A stretch of 64,000 nucleotides of DNA from Halomonas sp. Y3 (GCF_024137965.1 NZ_CP099975.1:3162001-3226000); one strand, 5' to 3'; positions 1-7,966 are shown, numbered from the stretch's first letter. Notes: generated by a model from the sequence alone, not told the origin. Numbers and translations: made by a program.

Positions 1-1
1 G

Positions 2-265
2 GTGCAGGTGCCCGGCGTGCTCCACGTCTCCCCGCCCAGCCACTCCATCAGCCTCTGCGTGCAGTTCGCGCCGGAGGTGGATGACCGGCGCGTCGCCAGC
101 CGCCTGCTGCAATCCCACCTCATCACCCGCCCGCTGAGCCCGGCCTGCGCCCCCGACGACCCGCGCAGCGGCCTGATCCTCGGCATCGGCATGCTCTCCG
201 GCAACACCCTGGCCAGCGAAGCGGTACGCCTGCGCCACGTGCTGACGCGCTGCCTGGGGAGCTGA
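2..265 (+). CDS. C-terminal end of a MocR/PdxR-type PLP regulator (partial)
   Basis: Only the last 87 codons are inside the window; the reading frame is open at the left edge, so the first codon shown is not a true start. The fragment resembles the end of a fold-type-I aminotransferase domain as found in MocR regulators (GntR-type DNA-binding domain fused to an aminotransferase-like domain). It has a GVLHVSPP strand, an acidic DD turn, a variable pocket segment ending in PLSPAC, then GLILGIGML and a final helix with AVRLRHVL. A free class I/II aminotransferase cannot be excluded because the N-terminal half is missing. Two direct repeats about 165 bases downstream (428-458) have the form MocR proteins often bind. 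Confidence 0.55.
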   Translation: MQVPGVLHVSPPSHSISLCVQFAPEVDDRRVASRLLQSHLITRPLSPACAPDDPRSGLILGIGMLSGNTLASEAVRLRHVLTRCLGS

Positions 266-279
266 CGCCCTGCCGCCCC

Positions 280-327
280 TCTGCCACGCCAGTGCCCCCC
301 TCTGCCACGCCAGTGCCCCCCTCTGCC
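280..327. repeat. 21-bp tandem repeat, two full copies and a start of a third
   Basis: TCTGCCACGCCAGTGCCCCC recurs with a period of exactly 21 bases (280-300 and 301-321), and a third unit begins with TCTGCC at 322. It directly follows the stop codon of the upstream gene. No coding sense was found. The period equals the spacing of the ATTGGTCCAT boxes further downstream, but the sequences are unrelated. Confidence 0.75.
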
Positions 328-427
328 CCACCCCGGCGGCTCGACCAAAGTTCCATGGACGCCCCTCATCCCCCTGAACACCCCGCCAGGCGTCCGTCAA
401 GGCACCACGGGCAGCCGCCGCGGCCCG

Positions 428-458
428 ATTGGTCCATTTCGACGCGGCATTGGTCCAT
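428..458. promoter_or_regulatory. Direct repeat ATTGGTCCAT x2, MocR-style operator candidate
   Basis: ATTGGTCCAT occurs at 428-437 and again, identically, at 449-458, a 21-bp repeat period or two helical turns. Direct repeats in the same face of the helix are the usual binding form for MocR/GabR-type regulators, and a gene of that type ends just upstream. This makes it a candidate operator for the downstream TRAP operon or for a transcript reading into it. The link is inference. Confidence 0.5.
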
Positions 459-488
459 AGGCCGGCCTTGTCGATGCTGCTAGCGTGC

Positions 489-577
489 CTTCCGTGCCTG
501 AGGTGAACGGAAGCCGCTGCGACAAGGCCGCGGCGCCCTTCCGAAGAGTGTTAGCAGGGTAAAAATACCGACGCTAA
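489..577. promoter_or_regulatory. Inverted repeats upstream of dctP
   Basis: Two separate dyads lie in the 469-base gap before dctP. CTTCCGT (489-495) pairs with ACGGAAG (507-513). Further on, TTAGC (551-555) pairs with GCTAA (573-577), enclosing a second dyad GGTA (558-561) with TACC (566-569). The stretch from about 550 to 640 is strikingly AT-rich against the GC-rich background, as expected of a promoter, but I could not fix a -10/-35 pair with confidence. Confidence 0.35.
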
Positions 578-734
578 ATATAGAAATAATGGGAAAATTT
601 CTATGGTCTGCATTTTTATCTTATGCTTAACTCGAACCACCGATGCACAATCGGCATCAAGGCTCGGACTCGCCGCCCGACAGCGAACAAGCAGACAACG
701 AACAATCCGAAGAACCGACCACCAAGAGGCCTCC

Positions 735-1754
735 ATGAAACTCTCCACCCTGTTCAAAGGCACCCTGACTACCTCGATCGCGGCATCCCTGATCGCCAGC
801 CAGCTGGCCTACGCCGACAACATCCGTCTGCGCATGCACACCTTCTACGGCACCGAGGTGGATTCGATCGCCGCCGACCTGCGCGACCGGCTGCAGGAGG
901 CCAGCGACGGCTCCATCCGCCTGCAGTTCTTCCGCGGCGGCGAGCTGGTCGACAGCGACCAGTTCGTGGATGCCGTGGCGCGCGGCACCATCGACATCGC
1001 CCACGGCGTCGGCAGCTACTGGCCGGGCCGCGTGGGCATCGGCACCATCGAGGGCGGCCTGCCGGGCGCCTGGGTCTCCGCCGACGAGGCCCGCGACATC
1101 TTCGCCAACCAGGGGCTGGACGAGCTGATCGCCGAGGCCTACGAGGAGCAGGGGGTCAAGCTGATCGGCCGCGGCTTCGGCAGCGATTATGGCCTGCTGA
1201 CCCGCGAACCGGTCACCAGCCTCGATGACCTGCGCTCCATGCGCATCCGCGCCACCAGCTCCATCGCCACCGTGCTGGAGCAGTTCGATGTTCCCACCGT
1301 GTTCCTGCCCGGCCAGGAGCTCTACGTGGCGCTCTCCACCGGCGTGATCGACGGCGCCGTCTACGGCGGCCCGGTGGAGTACGAGCAGCTCAAGCTGCAC
1401 GAGGTGGCCAAGCACTACACCGACATCAACCTGCTCAACCCGGGCTGGACCGAGAACGCGCTGATCAACCCGCGCACCTGGGAGCGCATGAGCGAGGAGC
1501 AGCAGACCATCCTGACCGAGGCGCTCGACCAGTACCTGCTCGACGTTCATCAGTGGCTGGAAGAGGGCAACCGCGCCGTGATCGAGGCGGGCGAGCTCTT
1601 CGAGATCGCCGAGCTGCCGGAAGAGGACTCCCGCCGCCTGGCCGAGGCCGCCTTGCCCATCTGGGAAGCCGAAGCCGAGAAGTCCGAGCGCAACGCACGC
1701 GCCGTGGAGATCCTGATCAACAACGCCATCGAACAGGGACGGATCAGTGAGTAA
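735..1754 (+). CDS. dctP: TRAP transporter solute-binding protein (DctP family)
   Basis: Encodes a 339-residue periplasmic binding protein that hands its ligand to the DctQM membrane pair, driven by an ion gradient. The start was set at the ATG giving MKLSTLFKG, because it opens a normal Sec signal peptide ending near SQLAYA|DN at residue 24; the open frame upstream is longer but not protein-like. DctP features include the GSYWPGR segment, RIRATSS after the hinge (the conserved arginine usually contacts a substrate carboxylate) and FLPGQELYVALSTGVIDGAVYG, the ALQTGVVDG-type motif of the family. The stop overlaps the start of dctQ by 8 bases. The substrate is unknown; a carboxylate is likely by family. 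Confidence 0.9.
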   Translation: MKLSTLFKGTLTTSIAASLIASQLAYADNIRLRMHTFYGTEVDSIAADLRDRLQEASDGSIRLQFFRGGELVDSDQFVDAVARGTIDIAHGVGSYWPGRVGIGTIEGGLPGAWVSADEARDIFANQGLDELIAEAYEEQGVKLIGRGFGSDYGLLTREPVTSLDDLRSMRIRATSSIATVLEQFDVPTVFLPGQELYVALSTGVIDGAVYGGPVEYEQLKLHEVAKHYTDINLLNPGWTENALINPRTWERMSEEQQTILTEALDQYLLDVHQWLEEGNRAVIEAGELFEIAELPEEDSRRLAEAALPIWEAEAEKSERNARAVEILINNAIEQGRISE

Positions 1755-2292
1755 TGTCACCCGCTACCTGAGGGTGCAGGATGGCCTTTCCGACTGGGTC
1801 GGGAGGGCTGTCTCCTGGCTGACGCTAGGGATCATCGGCGTGCTGCTGTACGAAGTGGTGGCGCGCTACCTGCTCAACGCCCCCACCGTGTGGGGGCACG
1901 AGCTCTCCACCATGTTCTTCGGCGCGCTGAGCATCCTCGCCGGCAGCTACACCCTCCGCCACCAGGGCCACGTCCGCAGCGACGTCGTCTACCGGCTGCT
2001 GCCCCCCAGGGGGCAGGCCTTCTGCGATGTGGTGATCTTCGTACTGGCGCTGGTGGTGCTGGCCGTGGTCTTCCGCATGGCGGTGGACTTCGCCTGGCAC
2101 GCCTGGCGCATCGGCGAGTTTTCCAACCGCAGCGTCTGGCGTCCGCCGCTCTGGCCGATCAAGGCTACCATCCCGCTCGCCGTGGGGCTGCTGATGCTGC
2201 AGTGCCTGGCCGAGCTGGTACGCGGCATGCTGCGCCTGGCCGGCGTCACCTACGACGACCCCCGCGAAGATCCCGACGACAGCAACTCCTGA
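1747..2292 (+). CDS. dctQ: TRAP transporter small permease (DctQ family)
   Basis: A 181-residue inner-membrane protein with four predicted hydrophobic segments (roughly residues 18-38, 48-70, 90-112 and 135-155), the normal topology of the small TRAP subunit. It begins with GTG and overlaps dctP by 8 bases, so translation is probably coupled. The motif WGHELSTMFFGALSILAGSYTLRHQGHVRSD matches the family pattern, in which a conserved E precedes a hydrophobic run ending in HVR(V/S)D. Its role is to dock the binding protein onto the large subunit. Confidence 0.88.
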   Translation: MSNVTRYLRVQDGLSDWVGRAVSWLTLGIIGVLLYEVVARYLLNAPTVWGHELSTMFFGALSILAGSYTLRHQGHVRSDVVYRLLPPRGQAFCDVVIFVLALVVLAVVFRMAVDFAWHAWRIGEFSNRSVWRPPLWPIKATIPLAVGLLMLQCLAELVRGMLRLAGVTYDDPREDPDDSNS

Positions 2293-2353
2293 CCCTGCGC
2301 CCGGGGCGGCTGCGTGCTCGGCCCCGAGGACACCTAATGACAAGAGCGTTCCT

Positions 2354-3673
2354 ATGGCTGAACTCGAGCCCCTGACAATTACCGCCATCATGTTTTTCTC
2401 CATGCTGGTGCTCATGGCGATGGGGGCCCCCCTGGCTCTGGCGCTGATGATCTCCGGCATGGGCAGCGCCTACCTCATGTTCGGTCCAGGCGGCCTGGAC
2501 CTGCTGCTGGCCTCGGCCTACAGCGCCATGGACAACTTCCTGCTGGTCTCCCTGCCACTGTTCATCTTCATGGGCCTGGTGCTCGAGAGGTCGGGCATCA
2601 CCGACGACCTCTTCGAGATGATCCACAAGTGGATGGGCGGCATCCCCGGCGGCCTCGGCGTGGGGACAGTGCTGATCTGCGCGCTGATCGCCGCCATGGC
2701 CGGCGTCTCCGGCGCCGCGACGGTGAGCCTCGGCATCATCGCCCTGCCCGCCATGCTCAAGCGCGGCTACCACAAGCGCCTGGTCACCGGCACCATCATG
2801 GCCGGCGGCGCCCTGGGCTTCCTGATTCCGCCCAGCGTGCTGATGATCGTCTATGCCTTCCTGGCCCGGGAGTCGGTGGGCAAGCTGTTCGCCGCGGGCC
2901 TGATGCCCGGGCTGATGCTGGCCGGCATCTACATGGCCTACGTGCTGATCCGCTGCCGGCTCAACCCGGCGCTGGGCCCCGCCACGCCCCCCGAGGATCG
3001 CTTCACGACCCGGGAGAAGCTGCAGTCCCTGCGCCACGTCGTGGCCCCCGGGCTGCTGGTGGTCACGGTACTCGGCTGCATCATCGGCGGGGTGACCTCG
3101 CCCTCCGAGGCCTCCGCCGTCGGCGCCGCCGGTGCCCTGGTGCTCACCGCCCTGCGCGGCAGGCTCGACTGGAAGCTGCTGCGCTACGTGATGCTCAGCA
3201 CCACCAGGATCACCGGCATGCTGATCTGGATCGCCATCGCCGCGGTCTTCTTCAGCCGCATCTACATGGGCCTGGGCGCCGGCATGGTGATCAGCGACCT
3301 GATCTACGACTACTCCCTGTCGCCCTACACGGTGATCCTCTTCATGCTCTTCAGCTTCTTCCTGCTGGGCATGTTCCTGGATGACTTCGCCATCCTCTTC
3401 ATCACCGTGCCGCTCTACATCCCCATCGTGCGCGAGCTCGGCTTCGACACCACCTGGTTCGCGGTGCTGTTCATCCTCAGCATGCAGTCCGCCTACCTGA
3501 CGCCCCCCTTCGGCTACAACCTCTTCTACATGCGGTCGGTGGCACCGAAGTCGATCACCATCGTCGACATCTACCGCTCCGCCCTGCCCTTCGTGGGCCT
3601 GCAGATCCTCGGCCTGGCGCTGATCGTGGCCTTCCCGGGCATCGCCCTGTGGCTGCCCAACCTGCTCTTCTAG
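2354..3673 (+). CDS. dctM: TRAP transporter large permease (DctM family)
   Basis: A 439-residue, highly hydrophobic protein with about 12 membrane segments. Family marks are PLFIFMGLVLERSGI near residue 60, GVSGAATVSLGIIALPAMLKRGY near 117-139, and GFLIPPSVLMIVYAFL near 155. A distal repeat of the inverted fold follows with TPPFGYNLFYMRSVAP near 380. It is the ion-coupled transport channel of the dctPQM operon. The gap after dctQ is 61 bases, which suggests the same transcript. A GC-rich hairpin follows the stop codon. Confidence 0.9.
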   Translation: MAELEPLTITAIMFFSMLVLMAMGAPLALALMISGMGSAYLMFGPGGLDLLLASAYSAMDNFLLVSLPLFIFMGLVLERSGITDDLFEMIHKWMGGIPGGLGVGTVLICALIAAMAGVSGAATVSLGIIALPAMLKRGYHKRLVTGTIMAGGALGFLIPPSVLMIVYAFLARESVGKLFAAGLMPGLMLAGIYMAYVLIRCRLNPALGPATPPEDRFTTREKLQSLRHVVAPGLLVVTVLGCIIGGVTSPSEASAVGAAGALVLTALRGRLDWKLLRYVMLSTTRITGMLIWIAIAAVFFSRIYMGLGAGMVISDLIYDYSLSPYTVILFMLFSFFLLGMFLDDFAILFITVPLYIPIVRELGFDTTWFAVLFILSMQSAYLTPPFGYNLFYMRSVAPKSITIVDIYRSALPFVGLQILGLALIVAFPGIALWLPNLLF

Positions 3674-3692
3674 CGCCATCTTCGGCACCATC

Positions 3693-3720
3693 GCGGGGGC
3701 CTGCCCGGCCCCCGCCCTTC
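3693..3720 (+). terminator. Hairpin after dctPQM
   Basis: GCGGGGGCC (3693-3701) pairs with GGCCCCCGC (3707-3715) around a 5-base loop, followed by a short pyrimidine tail rather than a true T-run. It lies 20 bases after the dctM stop. Confidence 0.5.
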
Positions 3721-3829
3721 GCCTGCCGCGGCGTCTTCTTCCTGCCACCAAAGCATCATCGAATCGACACTGGCAAAATCGCCGAAGAGACCCCATAGTG
3801 TGCATGTCGCAATCGCCCACTGGAGCATC

Positions 3830-4108
3830 ATGAGTACTGCACGTCATACCCAAGCCGCGGACCAACTCGACCCCCCGCGAAGTAGCCCTGACCTCGACGT
3901 CAGGGACCTGGAAAAACGTACACGCCTCATGCGCATCGTGACTCGGCTGATCGCCGTCTCAGACCTCGGCTGCCGAGAGATCGCCCGCCGCGCCGGCCTG
4001 CCGGCCCAGAAGGTCAGCGACCTGCTCTCCGGCCGACTGGAGCATCTCTCCGTCGAGGAGCTGCAGCTGCTCTACCGCACCATCGACCCGGAGCCCACCG
4101 CACACTGA
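3830..4108 (+). CDS. Small XRE/HigA-like helix-turn-helix protein
   Basis: A 92-residue protein; the ATG at 3830 follows a GGAG site, whereas the ATG ten codons earlier has none. Residues about 35-85 form a lambda-repressor-type HTH: TRLIAVSDLGCREIARRAGLP, then QKVSDLLSGRLEHLSVEELQLL. The LSGR and LSVEEL wording is typical of the HTH of HigA-like or Nha1-type regulators. There is no toxin gene beside it, so it stands alone between two terminators. The first 30 residues are rich in polar residues and probably disordered. The target is unknown. Confidence 0.75.
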   Translation: MSTARHTQAADQLDPPRSSPDLDVRDLEKRTRLMRIVTRLIAVSDLGCREIARRAGLPAQKVSDLLSGRLEHLSVEELQLLYRTIDPEPTAH

Positions 4109-4151
4109 AGCCACATCGGTGTCCGAGCTCGATGACCCGAGATGCCAGCTG

Positions 4152-4180
4152 AAAAGAGCGCCCCGCGGGGCGCTCTTTTT
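4152..4180 (+). terminator. Rho-independent terminator after the HTH gene
   Basis: Perfect 13-bp stem (4152-4164 with 4167-4179) containing AGAGCGCCCC, a two-base loop, then five T residues. It can act in both directions because the left arm begins with four A residues, and the converging gene on the minus strand ends at 4204. Confidence 0.88.
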
Positions 4181-4203
4181 CGTCATGTGGCGGTACGTTC
4201 CGC

Positions 4204-5685
4204 TCAGTCGAGCAGGGTCAGCAGCCAGTCGTTGTTGGCCCGGATGGCATCATAGAGCGCGCGGCTGCGGGCCTCGAGCTCGGCGTCGTCGCCCCAGTCG
4301 CCGGGGCGCTCGAAGGCCTCGCCACTGCGGTAGGCGTTGCCCGCCGCGGTGGCGAACCAGGCAATGGCGGCCACCTGGCGGCGCTCGTCGATCACCTCGC
4401 CATCGGCCACCGCCAGGCGGCGCTGCATGAGGCCGTCCTCACCCAACTGGTAGTCCAGCGCGGCGTTGAGGAGACGGTCGCTCAGCGCGCCGATGCCCTC
4501 GCCGAGCTCGGGGCGGGTCTCCAGGAAGCTGGAGGTGCCGTCGCGCTCGCGAAGGGTGCCGAAGCCGCCGGTCAGGTGGTTGAGGAAGCGCCACTGGCTC
4601 TCGGTGTCGACCCGCTCGCCGTCGGCCTTCACGCCCTCCTCGGTGTAGACGACCCGCTCGGCCATACCCCAGTCGCGCACCGCCTCATCGCTCTCCAGCA
4701 GCGCCAGGGTCATGTCGGCCTTGCGCTCGAAGAGCTGCTCGGCCAGGGCCCGGTCCTCCTCGTCGCCGAACACCTGAAGGATCTCGTAGAGGGCCTTGTG
4801 GCCACGCACCAGGCTGCCCAGGGTATCCAGGTGGTAGGCGCCGTCGTTGTCCAGGTCGTAGGTCTGGCGATCGCCGTCCCAGGCCGCGTCGAGGGTGCCG
4901 GCCAGGTTGCGGCTGATGGCGACCAGCCGTTCCAGCGTAATGCCGTGCGCCGCTTCCATGCGCTCCTCGCTGAGCTGGCCCATGTCATCGGCGCCGCCCG
5001 GCTTGTCCCAGCGCACCCAGGAGTAGGCCAGGCTGTGCAGCGCGTCCAGGCCGTGGGCCAGGCTGGCGGCATCGCGGTCACTGCCCACATCCTGGAAGCC
5101 GCGCTGGCCGTAGTGGCTCTGATAGAGGCGCTGGGTGATGGCCCCCAGGTAGCCCGCGGGGCCGTAGGTGATCGCGTTCTCCAGGCCATGGTCGGCCCAG
5201 CGGCCGCCGCTGTGGTGCATGTGGTAGCTGAAGGCGGCCTGGGCGAGGTCGGCCAGGTTCATCTCGCGCCCCGGTACCCATTCACCATTCTCCTGCACCA
5301 TGGTGCCCACCGCGCCGTCGTCGGTGAAGAAGCCGGCGGCCTGATGCTGCAGGTCGAGCCAGGTCTGCCCCTGGGCCGCCATCGGGGCGTCGGCTAGTTC
5401 AGGGGCATAGTCCTCATGGCCCATCTCGCTGTCGCGCATGATGCGGCCGACGCTGGCCATGGCGTGCTGGACCGCCGAGATGTCGCGGTGATAGAGGGCC
5501 TCCTGATAGAAGAGCGCCTCGCCGTCATCGCCTACCTGGGCAGGGATGGGCAGGTCAACGCCGGCGGCCTCCGGCAGGGTGCCGTAGTTGGCCAGGGCCG
5601 GCAGGCTGGCGAGCGCCAGGCTGCCCATGCCGGCCGCCACGGCGCGGCGCAGCAGGGTCGGGGTCAGGCGTGGGGTAAGGGTCAT
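4204..5685 (-). CDS. Exported protein of unknown function, probable two-component target
   Basis: A 493-residue protein I do not recognise. The start was placed at MTLTPRLTPTLL because AAGGAG lies 7 bases before that ATG; the upstream ATG has no such site. Residues 1-33 look like a secretion signal with arginines (LLRRAVAAGMGSLALASLPALA). The mature part is acidic, largely helical and has no Cys, no membrane span and no motif I can name. Segments such as HHSGGRWADHGLENAITYGPAGYLGAI and LDNDGAYHLDTLGSLVRGHKALYEI are notable. It lies 83 bases downstream of a histidine kinase gene on the same strand, and the gap holds a direct repeat also found in front of the kinase, so it may be the output or a sensor partner of that system. 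Confidence 0.7.
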   Translation of the reverse strand: MTLTPRLTPTLLRRAVAAGMGSLALASLPALANYGTLPEAAGVDLPIPAQVGDDGEALFYQEALYHRDISAVQHAMASVGRIMRDSEMGHEDYAPELADAPMAAQGQTWLDLQHQAAGFFTDDGAVGTMVQENGEWVPGREMNLADLAQAAFSYHMHHSGGRWADHGLENAITYGPAGYLGAITQRLYQSHYGQRGFQDVGSDRDAASLAHGLDALHSLAYSWVRWDKPGGADDMGQLSEERMEAAHGITLERLVAISRNLAGTLDAAWDGDRQTYDLDNDGAYHLDTLGSLVRGHKALYEILQVFGDEEDRALAEQLFERKADMTLALLESDEAVRDWGMAERVVYTEEGVKADGERVDTESQWRFLNHLTGGFGTLRERDGTSSFLETRPELGEGIGALSDRLLNAALDYQLGEDGLMQRRLAVADGEVIDERRQVAAIAWFATAAGNAYRSGEAFERPGDWGDDAELEARSRALYDAIRANNDWLLTLLD

Positions 5686-5746
5686 CGGACTCTCCTTGTT
5701 GGCCAAGACATCACACGATGCCGAATCCTTACCTTAGCGCCCCTTC

Positions 5747-5763
5747 CTGAAATCCAACTGAAA
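5747..5763 (-). promoter_or_regulatory. Response-regulator box CTGAAA-N5-CTGAAA before the exported protein
   Basis: On the plus strand CTGAAA occurs at 5747-5752 and 5758-5763 (11-bp period). Read on the minus strand it is TTTCAG-N5-TTTCAG, followed 10-11 bases later by a TAAGGT-like -10 region and then the exported-protein gene. Same-face hexamer repeats overlapping the -35 are how OmpR/PmrA-class regulators activate promoters. The identical arrangement lies at 7147-7163. Confidence 0.6.
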
Positions 5764-5768
5764 GACCG

Positions 5769-7100
5769 TCACGGGGCCAGGGGGAGGGTCACCACCAGCC
5801 GGGTCCCTGCCCCCGGGGCGGAGAGCAGCCGGGCCTCGCCGTCGTGCTCGCGCGCCACCTCCTCGATGATGGCAAGCCCGAGCCCGGCGCCCCCCTGGTG
5901 GCGCTGTCGGGAGGGGTCCCCGCGGTAGAAGCGCTCGAAGGCGCGCCGGCGCTGCTCGTCGCTCATCCCCGGGCCGTTGTCGGCGATCTCCAACCGTGCC
6001 TGTCCCGCCTCGGCCGCCAGGCGGACGGTAATGGCCCCGCCAGACGGGGTATAGGCCACGGCGTTGTCCAGCCCGGCGCCCACCAGCCGGGCCAGCAGGT
6101 CGGCGTCGCCCACCACCCGAAGCCCCTCGGCCAGGTGGCAATCGAGCGTCTGCCCGCGCGCCTCGGCCTGGGGGCGGCGCAGGCGCGCCTGGCGCTCCAC
6201 CACCGCATCCAGCGCCAGGCGCTCCCGGCGCAGCGAGAGGCCGCCGGCGTCGAAGCGGGCCAGAAGCAGCAGCGCCTCCGACAGCCGCCCCAGGCGGCGG
6301 ACCTCGTCCCGAGCATCCACCAGGGTCTGGTGGTGGAAGTCATCGAGCCGCTCACGCCCCTCCCGCTCCACCAGGGCCAGGGCGGTGTTGAGCACGGTGA
6401 GAGGCGCACGCAGCTCGTGGGAGGCGCTGGCGATGAACTCTCGCTGCTGGCGAAGGGCCTGCTGCAGCGGCTGCAGGCTGCGGTCCGCCATCCACCAGCC
6501 GCCGAGGCCGGCCAGCACCACGAACCCCAGCGCCAGCACCAGCAGCAGCGCCAGCAGCTGTTCCAGGTGAGCCAGGCTGCCGCCCACGTCGGTGGCAGCA
6601 TAGACGCTGCCGAGATAGCTCCCCTCGGCATCCTCCACCGGATGGCGCAGCAGGGCCAGCGTCAGGGCTCCCTCCTCGTCGGCCTGAATCTCCTCGAAGA
6701 CCACCCGGCCCCGCGGCAGCGCGTTATCCTTGAGCAGCGCCAACACCTCGCCACGCAGGGATGGGCGGGTCTCGTTGCCGTGCACCAGCCGCGCATCGGG
6801 GCCCAACACGTAGTAGAAGGCGGTGCGATGGGGGCGAAAGCCGATGCTGACGTCCTCGGGACCGCGTCGGCCCGCCACCCAGGCCTCCAGATCCGGCTTG
6901 TGGACCTCCGCCTCGCGCTGGGCGAGCTGCACCAGCTCGCTCTTCAGCGACTGCTTCACCAGGGCCGAGTGCATCAGGTAGCCCACCAGCAGCACCGCGC
7001 AGAGGCCGAGCGCCATGCCCAGGGCGTAACGCCAGGCGAGGCGCCGCCGGCAGGCGTCGAGGTGAGCGAGGTCGTGGAGGGGGGGCGACGGTCGGGACAT
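5769..7100 (-). CDS. Sensor histidine kinase
   Basis: A 443-residue inner-membrane kinase. The start is at MSRPSPPLHD, with an AGAGG site upstream; the open frame continues further but overlaps the regulator gene. There are membrane segments at about residues 24-45 and 181-203, with a periplasmic sensor region of some 135 residues between them that I cannot assign to a known sensor fold. The dimerisation domain carries the phospho-accepting His228 in SASHELRAPL. The ATPase domain follows with DNAVAYTPSGG (N box), DNGPGM (G1) and GGAGLGLAI (G2). It has the QseC/PmrB type of layout. It follows its response regulator gene after 70 bases that contain their own regulator box, so the kinase may have an autoregulated internal promoter. 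Confidence 0.9.
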   Translation of the reverse strand: MSRPSPPLHDLAHLDACRRRLAWRYALGMALGLCAVLLVGYLMHSALVKQSLKSELVQLAQREAEVHKPDLEAWVAGRRGPEDVSIGFRPHRTAFYYVLGPDARLVHGNETRPSLRGEVLALLKDNALPRGRVVFEEIQADEEGALTLALLRHPVEDAEGSYLGSVYAATDVGGSLAHLEQLLALLLVLALGFVVLAGLGGWWMADRSLQPLQQALRQQREFIASASHELRAPLTVLNTALALVEREGRERLDDFHHQTLVDARDEVRRLGRLSEALLLLARFDAGGLSLRRERLALDAVVERQARLRRPQAEARGQTLDCHLAEGLRVVGDADLLARLVGAGLDNAVAYTPSGGAITVRLAAEAGQARLEIADNGPGMSDEQRRRAFERFYRGDPSRQRHQGGAGLGLAIIEEVAREHDGEARLLSAPGAGTRLVVTLPLAP

Positions 7101-7146
7101 GGGGCCTCTGGGCAGCAGGCATGGCCGACCAGCATACCTCAGCGGC

Positions 7147-7163
7147 CTGAAAACCACCTGAAA
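7147..7163 (-). promoter_or_regulatory. Response-regulator box CTGAAA-N5-CTGAAA before the kinase
   Basis: CTGAAA at 7147-7152 and 7158-7163 on the plus strand, the same hexamer and the same 11-bp period as at 5747-5763. On the minus strand a TATGCT -10-like hexamer follows about 11 bases after the second hexamer. It lies in the 70-base gap between the regulator gene and the kinase gene. Confidence 0.6.
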
Positions 7164-7170
7164 GGTCCGC

Positions 7171-7854
7171 TCAGGCCTCGTCAGTAAAACGATAGCCCAG
7201 GCCGCGGAGGGTCTCGATGGGCTGGCGGGCGGCGACGCGCTCCAGCTTGCGACGCAGCAGGCGCAGGGTGGCATCGAGGGCGTTGTCGGTGACCGCCTGG
7301 TCGCGCCCCCAGAGACGCTCGTAGATCAGCTCCCGGGGCACGCTGTGGCCGGCGCGGCGCATCAGCAACTCGAGCAGCTGGAACTCCCGTAGGGTCAGCG
7401 CGACCGAGCGCTCGCCGTGGATCACGCGCCGATCGTCACACTCCAGGGTCCAGCCGCCCACCTGCAGGCAGCGCTGGCTCAGCGGGCGGCAGGCCCGGCG
7501 CCCCAGCGCCTCGAGGCGCGCCAGCAGCTCCTCGGGCTCGAAGGGCTTGAGCAGGTAGTCATCGGCCCCGGCGGCAAAGCCCTCGAGACGATCCTCCAGG
7601 GCGTCCCGGGCGGTCAGCATCAGGATGCCGCCCTCGAAGCCTTCGGCGCGGGCCCGCTGGCACAGCGAGATGCCCGCCTCGTGGGGCAGCATCCAGTCCA
7701 GCACCAGCAGGTCGTAGTCGCCCTGGGCCATCAGCGCCGCCGCCACCCGCCCGTCATGGGCCACGTCCACGGTGTGCCCGGCCTGGCGCAGCAGATGGTC
7801 CAGCAGCCGCGTCAGTCGTCCGTCGTCGTCCACCAGCAGCAGATACACCCTCAC
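7171..7854 (-). CDS. OmpR-family response regulator
   Basis: A 227-residue regulator. The receiver domain (1-120) shows the acidic pocket DDD at 9-11, the phospho-acceptor Asp53 in LVLDWMLP, and the conserved Lys in LLKPFEPEEL. The C-terminal winged helix (about 130-227) has SVALTLREFQLLELLM, then VTDNALDATLRLLRRKL and GLGYRF, typical of the PmrA/QseB/TctD group. It is the first gene of a leftward unit with the kinase. Upstream, an ATTAA direct repeat with the same 11-bp period (7933-7948) may be its own site. It is transcribed away from the ttr operon, but it is not the TtrR type, which belongs to another response-regulator family. Confidence 0.92.
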   Translation of the reverse strand: MRVYLLLVDDDGRLTRLLDHLLRQAGHTVDVAHDGRVAAALMAQGDYDLLVLDWMLPHEAGISLCQRARAEGFEGGILMLTARDALEDRLEGFAAGADDYLLKPFEPEELLARLEALGRRACRPLSQRCLQVGGWTLECDDRRVIHGERSVALTLREFQLLELLMRRAGHSVPRELIYERLWGRDQAVTDNALDATLRLLRRKLERVAARQPIETLRGLGYRFTDEA

Positions 7855-7932
7855 CTCCCTGTCGCATCCTGCACGTTATCGCCTTTCGAGGCTCGTGCAG
7901 AACGTGAAGAAATACAACAGTCTAGCCCAATG

Positions 7933-7948
7933 ATTAAGGCAGCATTAA
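7933..7948. promoter_or_regulatory. ATTAA-N6-ATTAA direct repeat in the divergent region
   Basis: ATTAA at 7933-7937 and 7944-7948, an 11-bp period. The spacing matches the CTGAAA boxes at 5747 and 7147, and the form matches PmrA-type boxes (TTAA-N7-TTAA). It lies between the divergent regulator gene and ttrB, so it may be a third site of the same regulator. The base match to the other two is only partial (T.AA). Confidence 0.35.
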
Positions 7949-7966
7949 AAGCTTGCTAATAATCTC

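Noticed and set aside
657-1760. Long open frame on the minus strand opposite dctP
   Set aside because: Its protein has no signal or motif and its codons mirror a strong TRAP gene; it is a shadow frame of GC-rich DNA.
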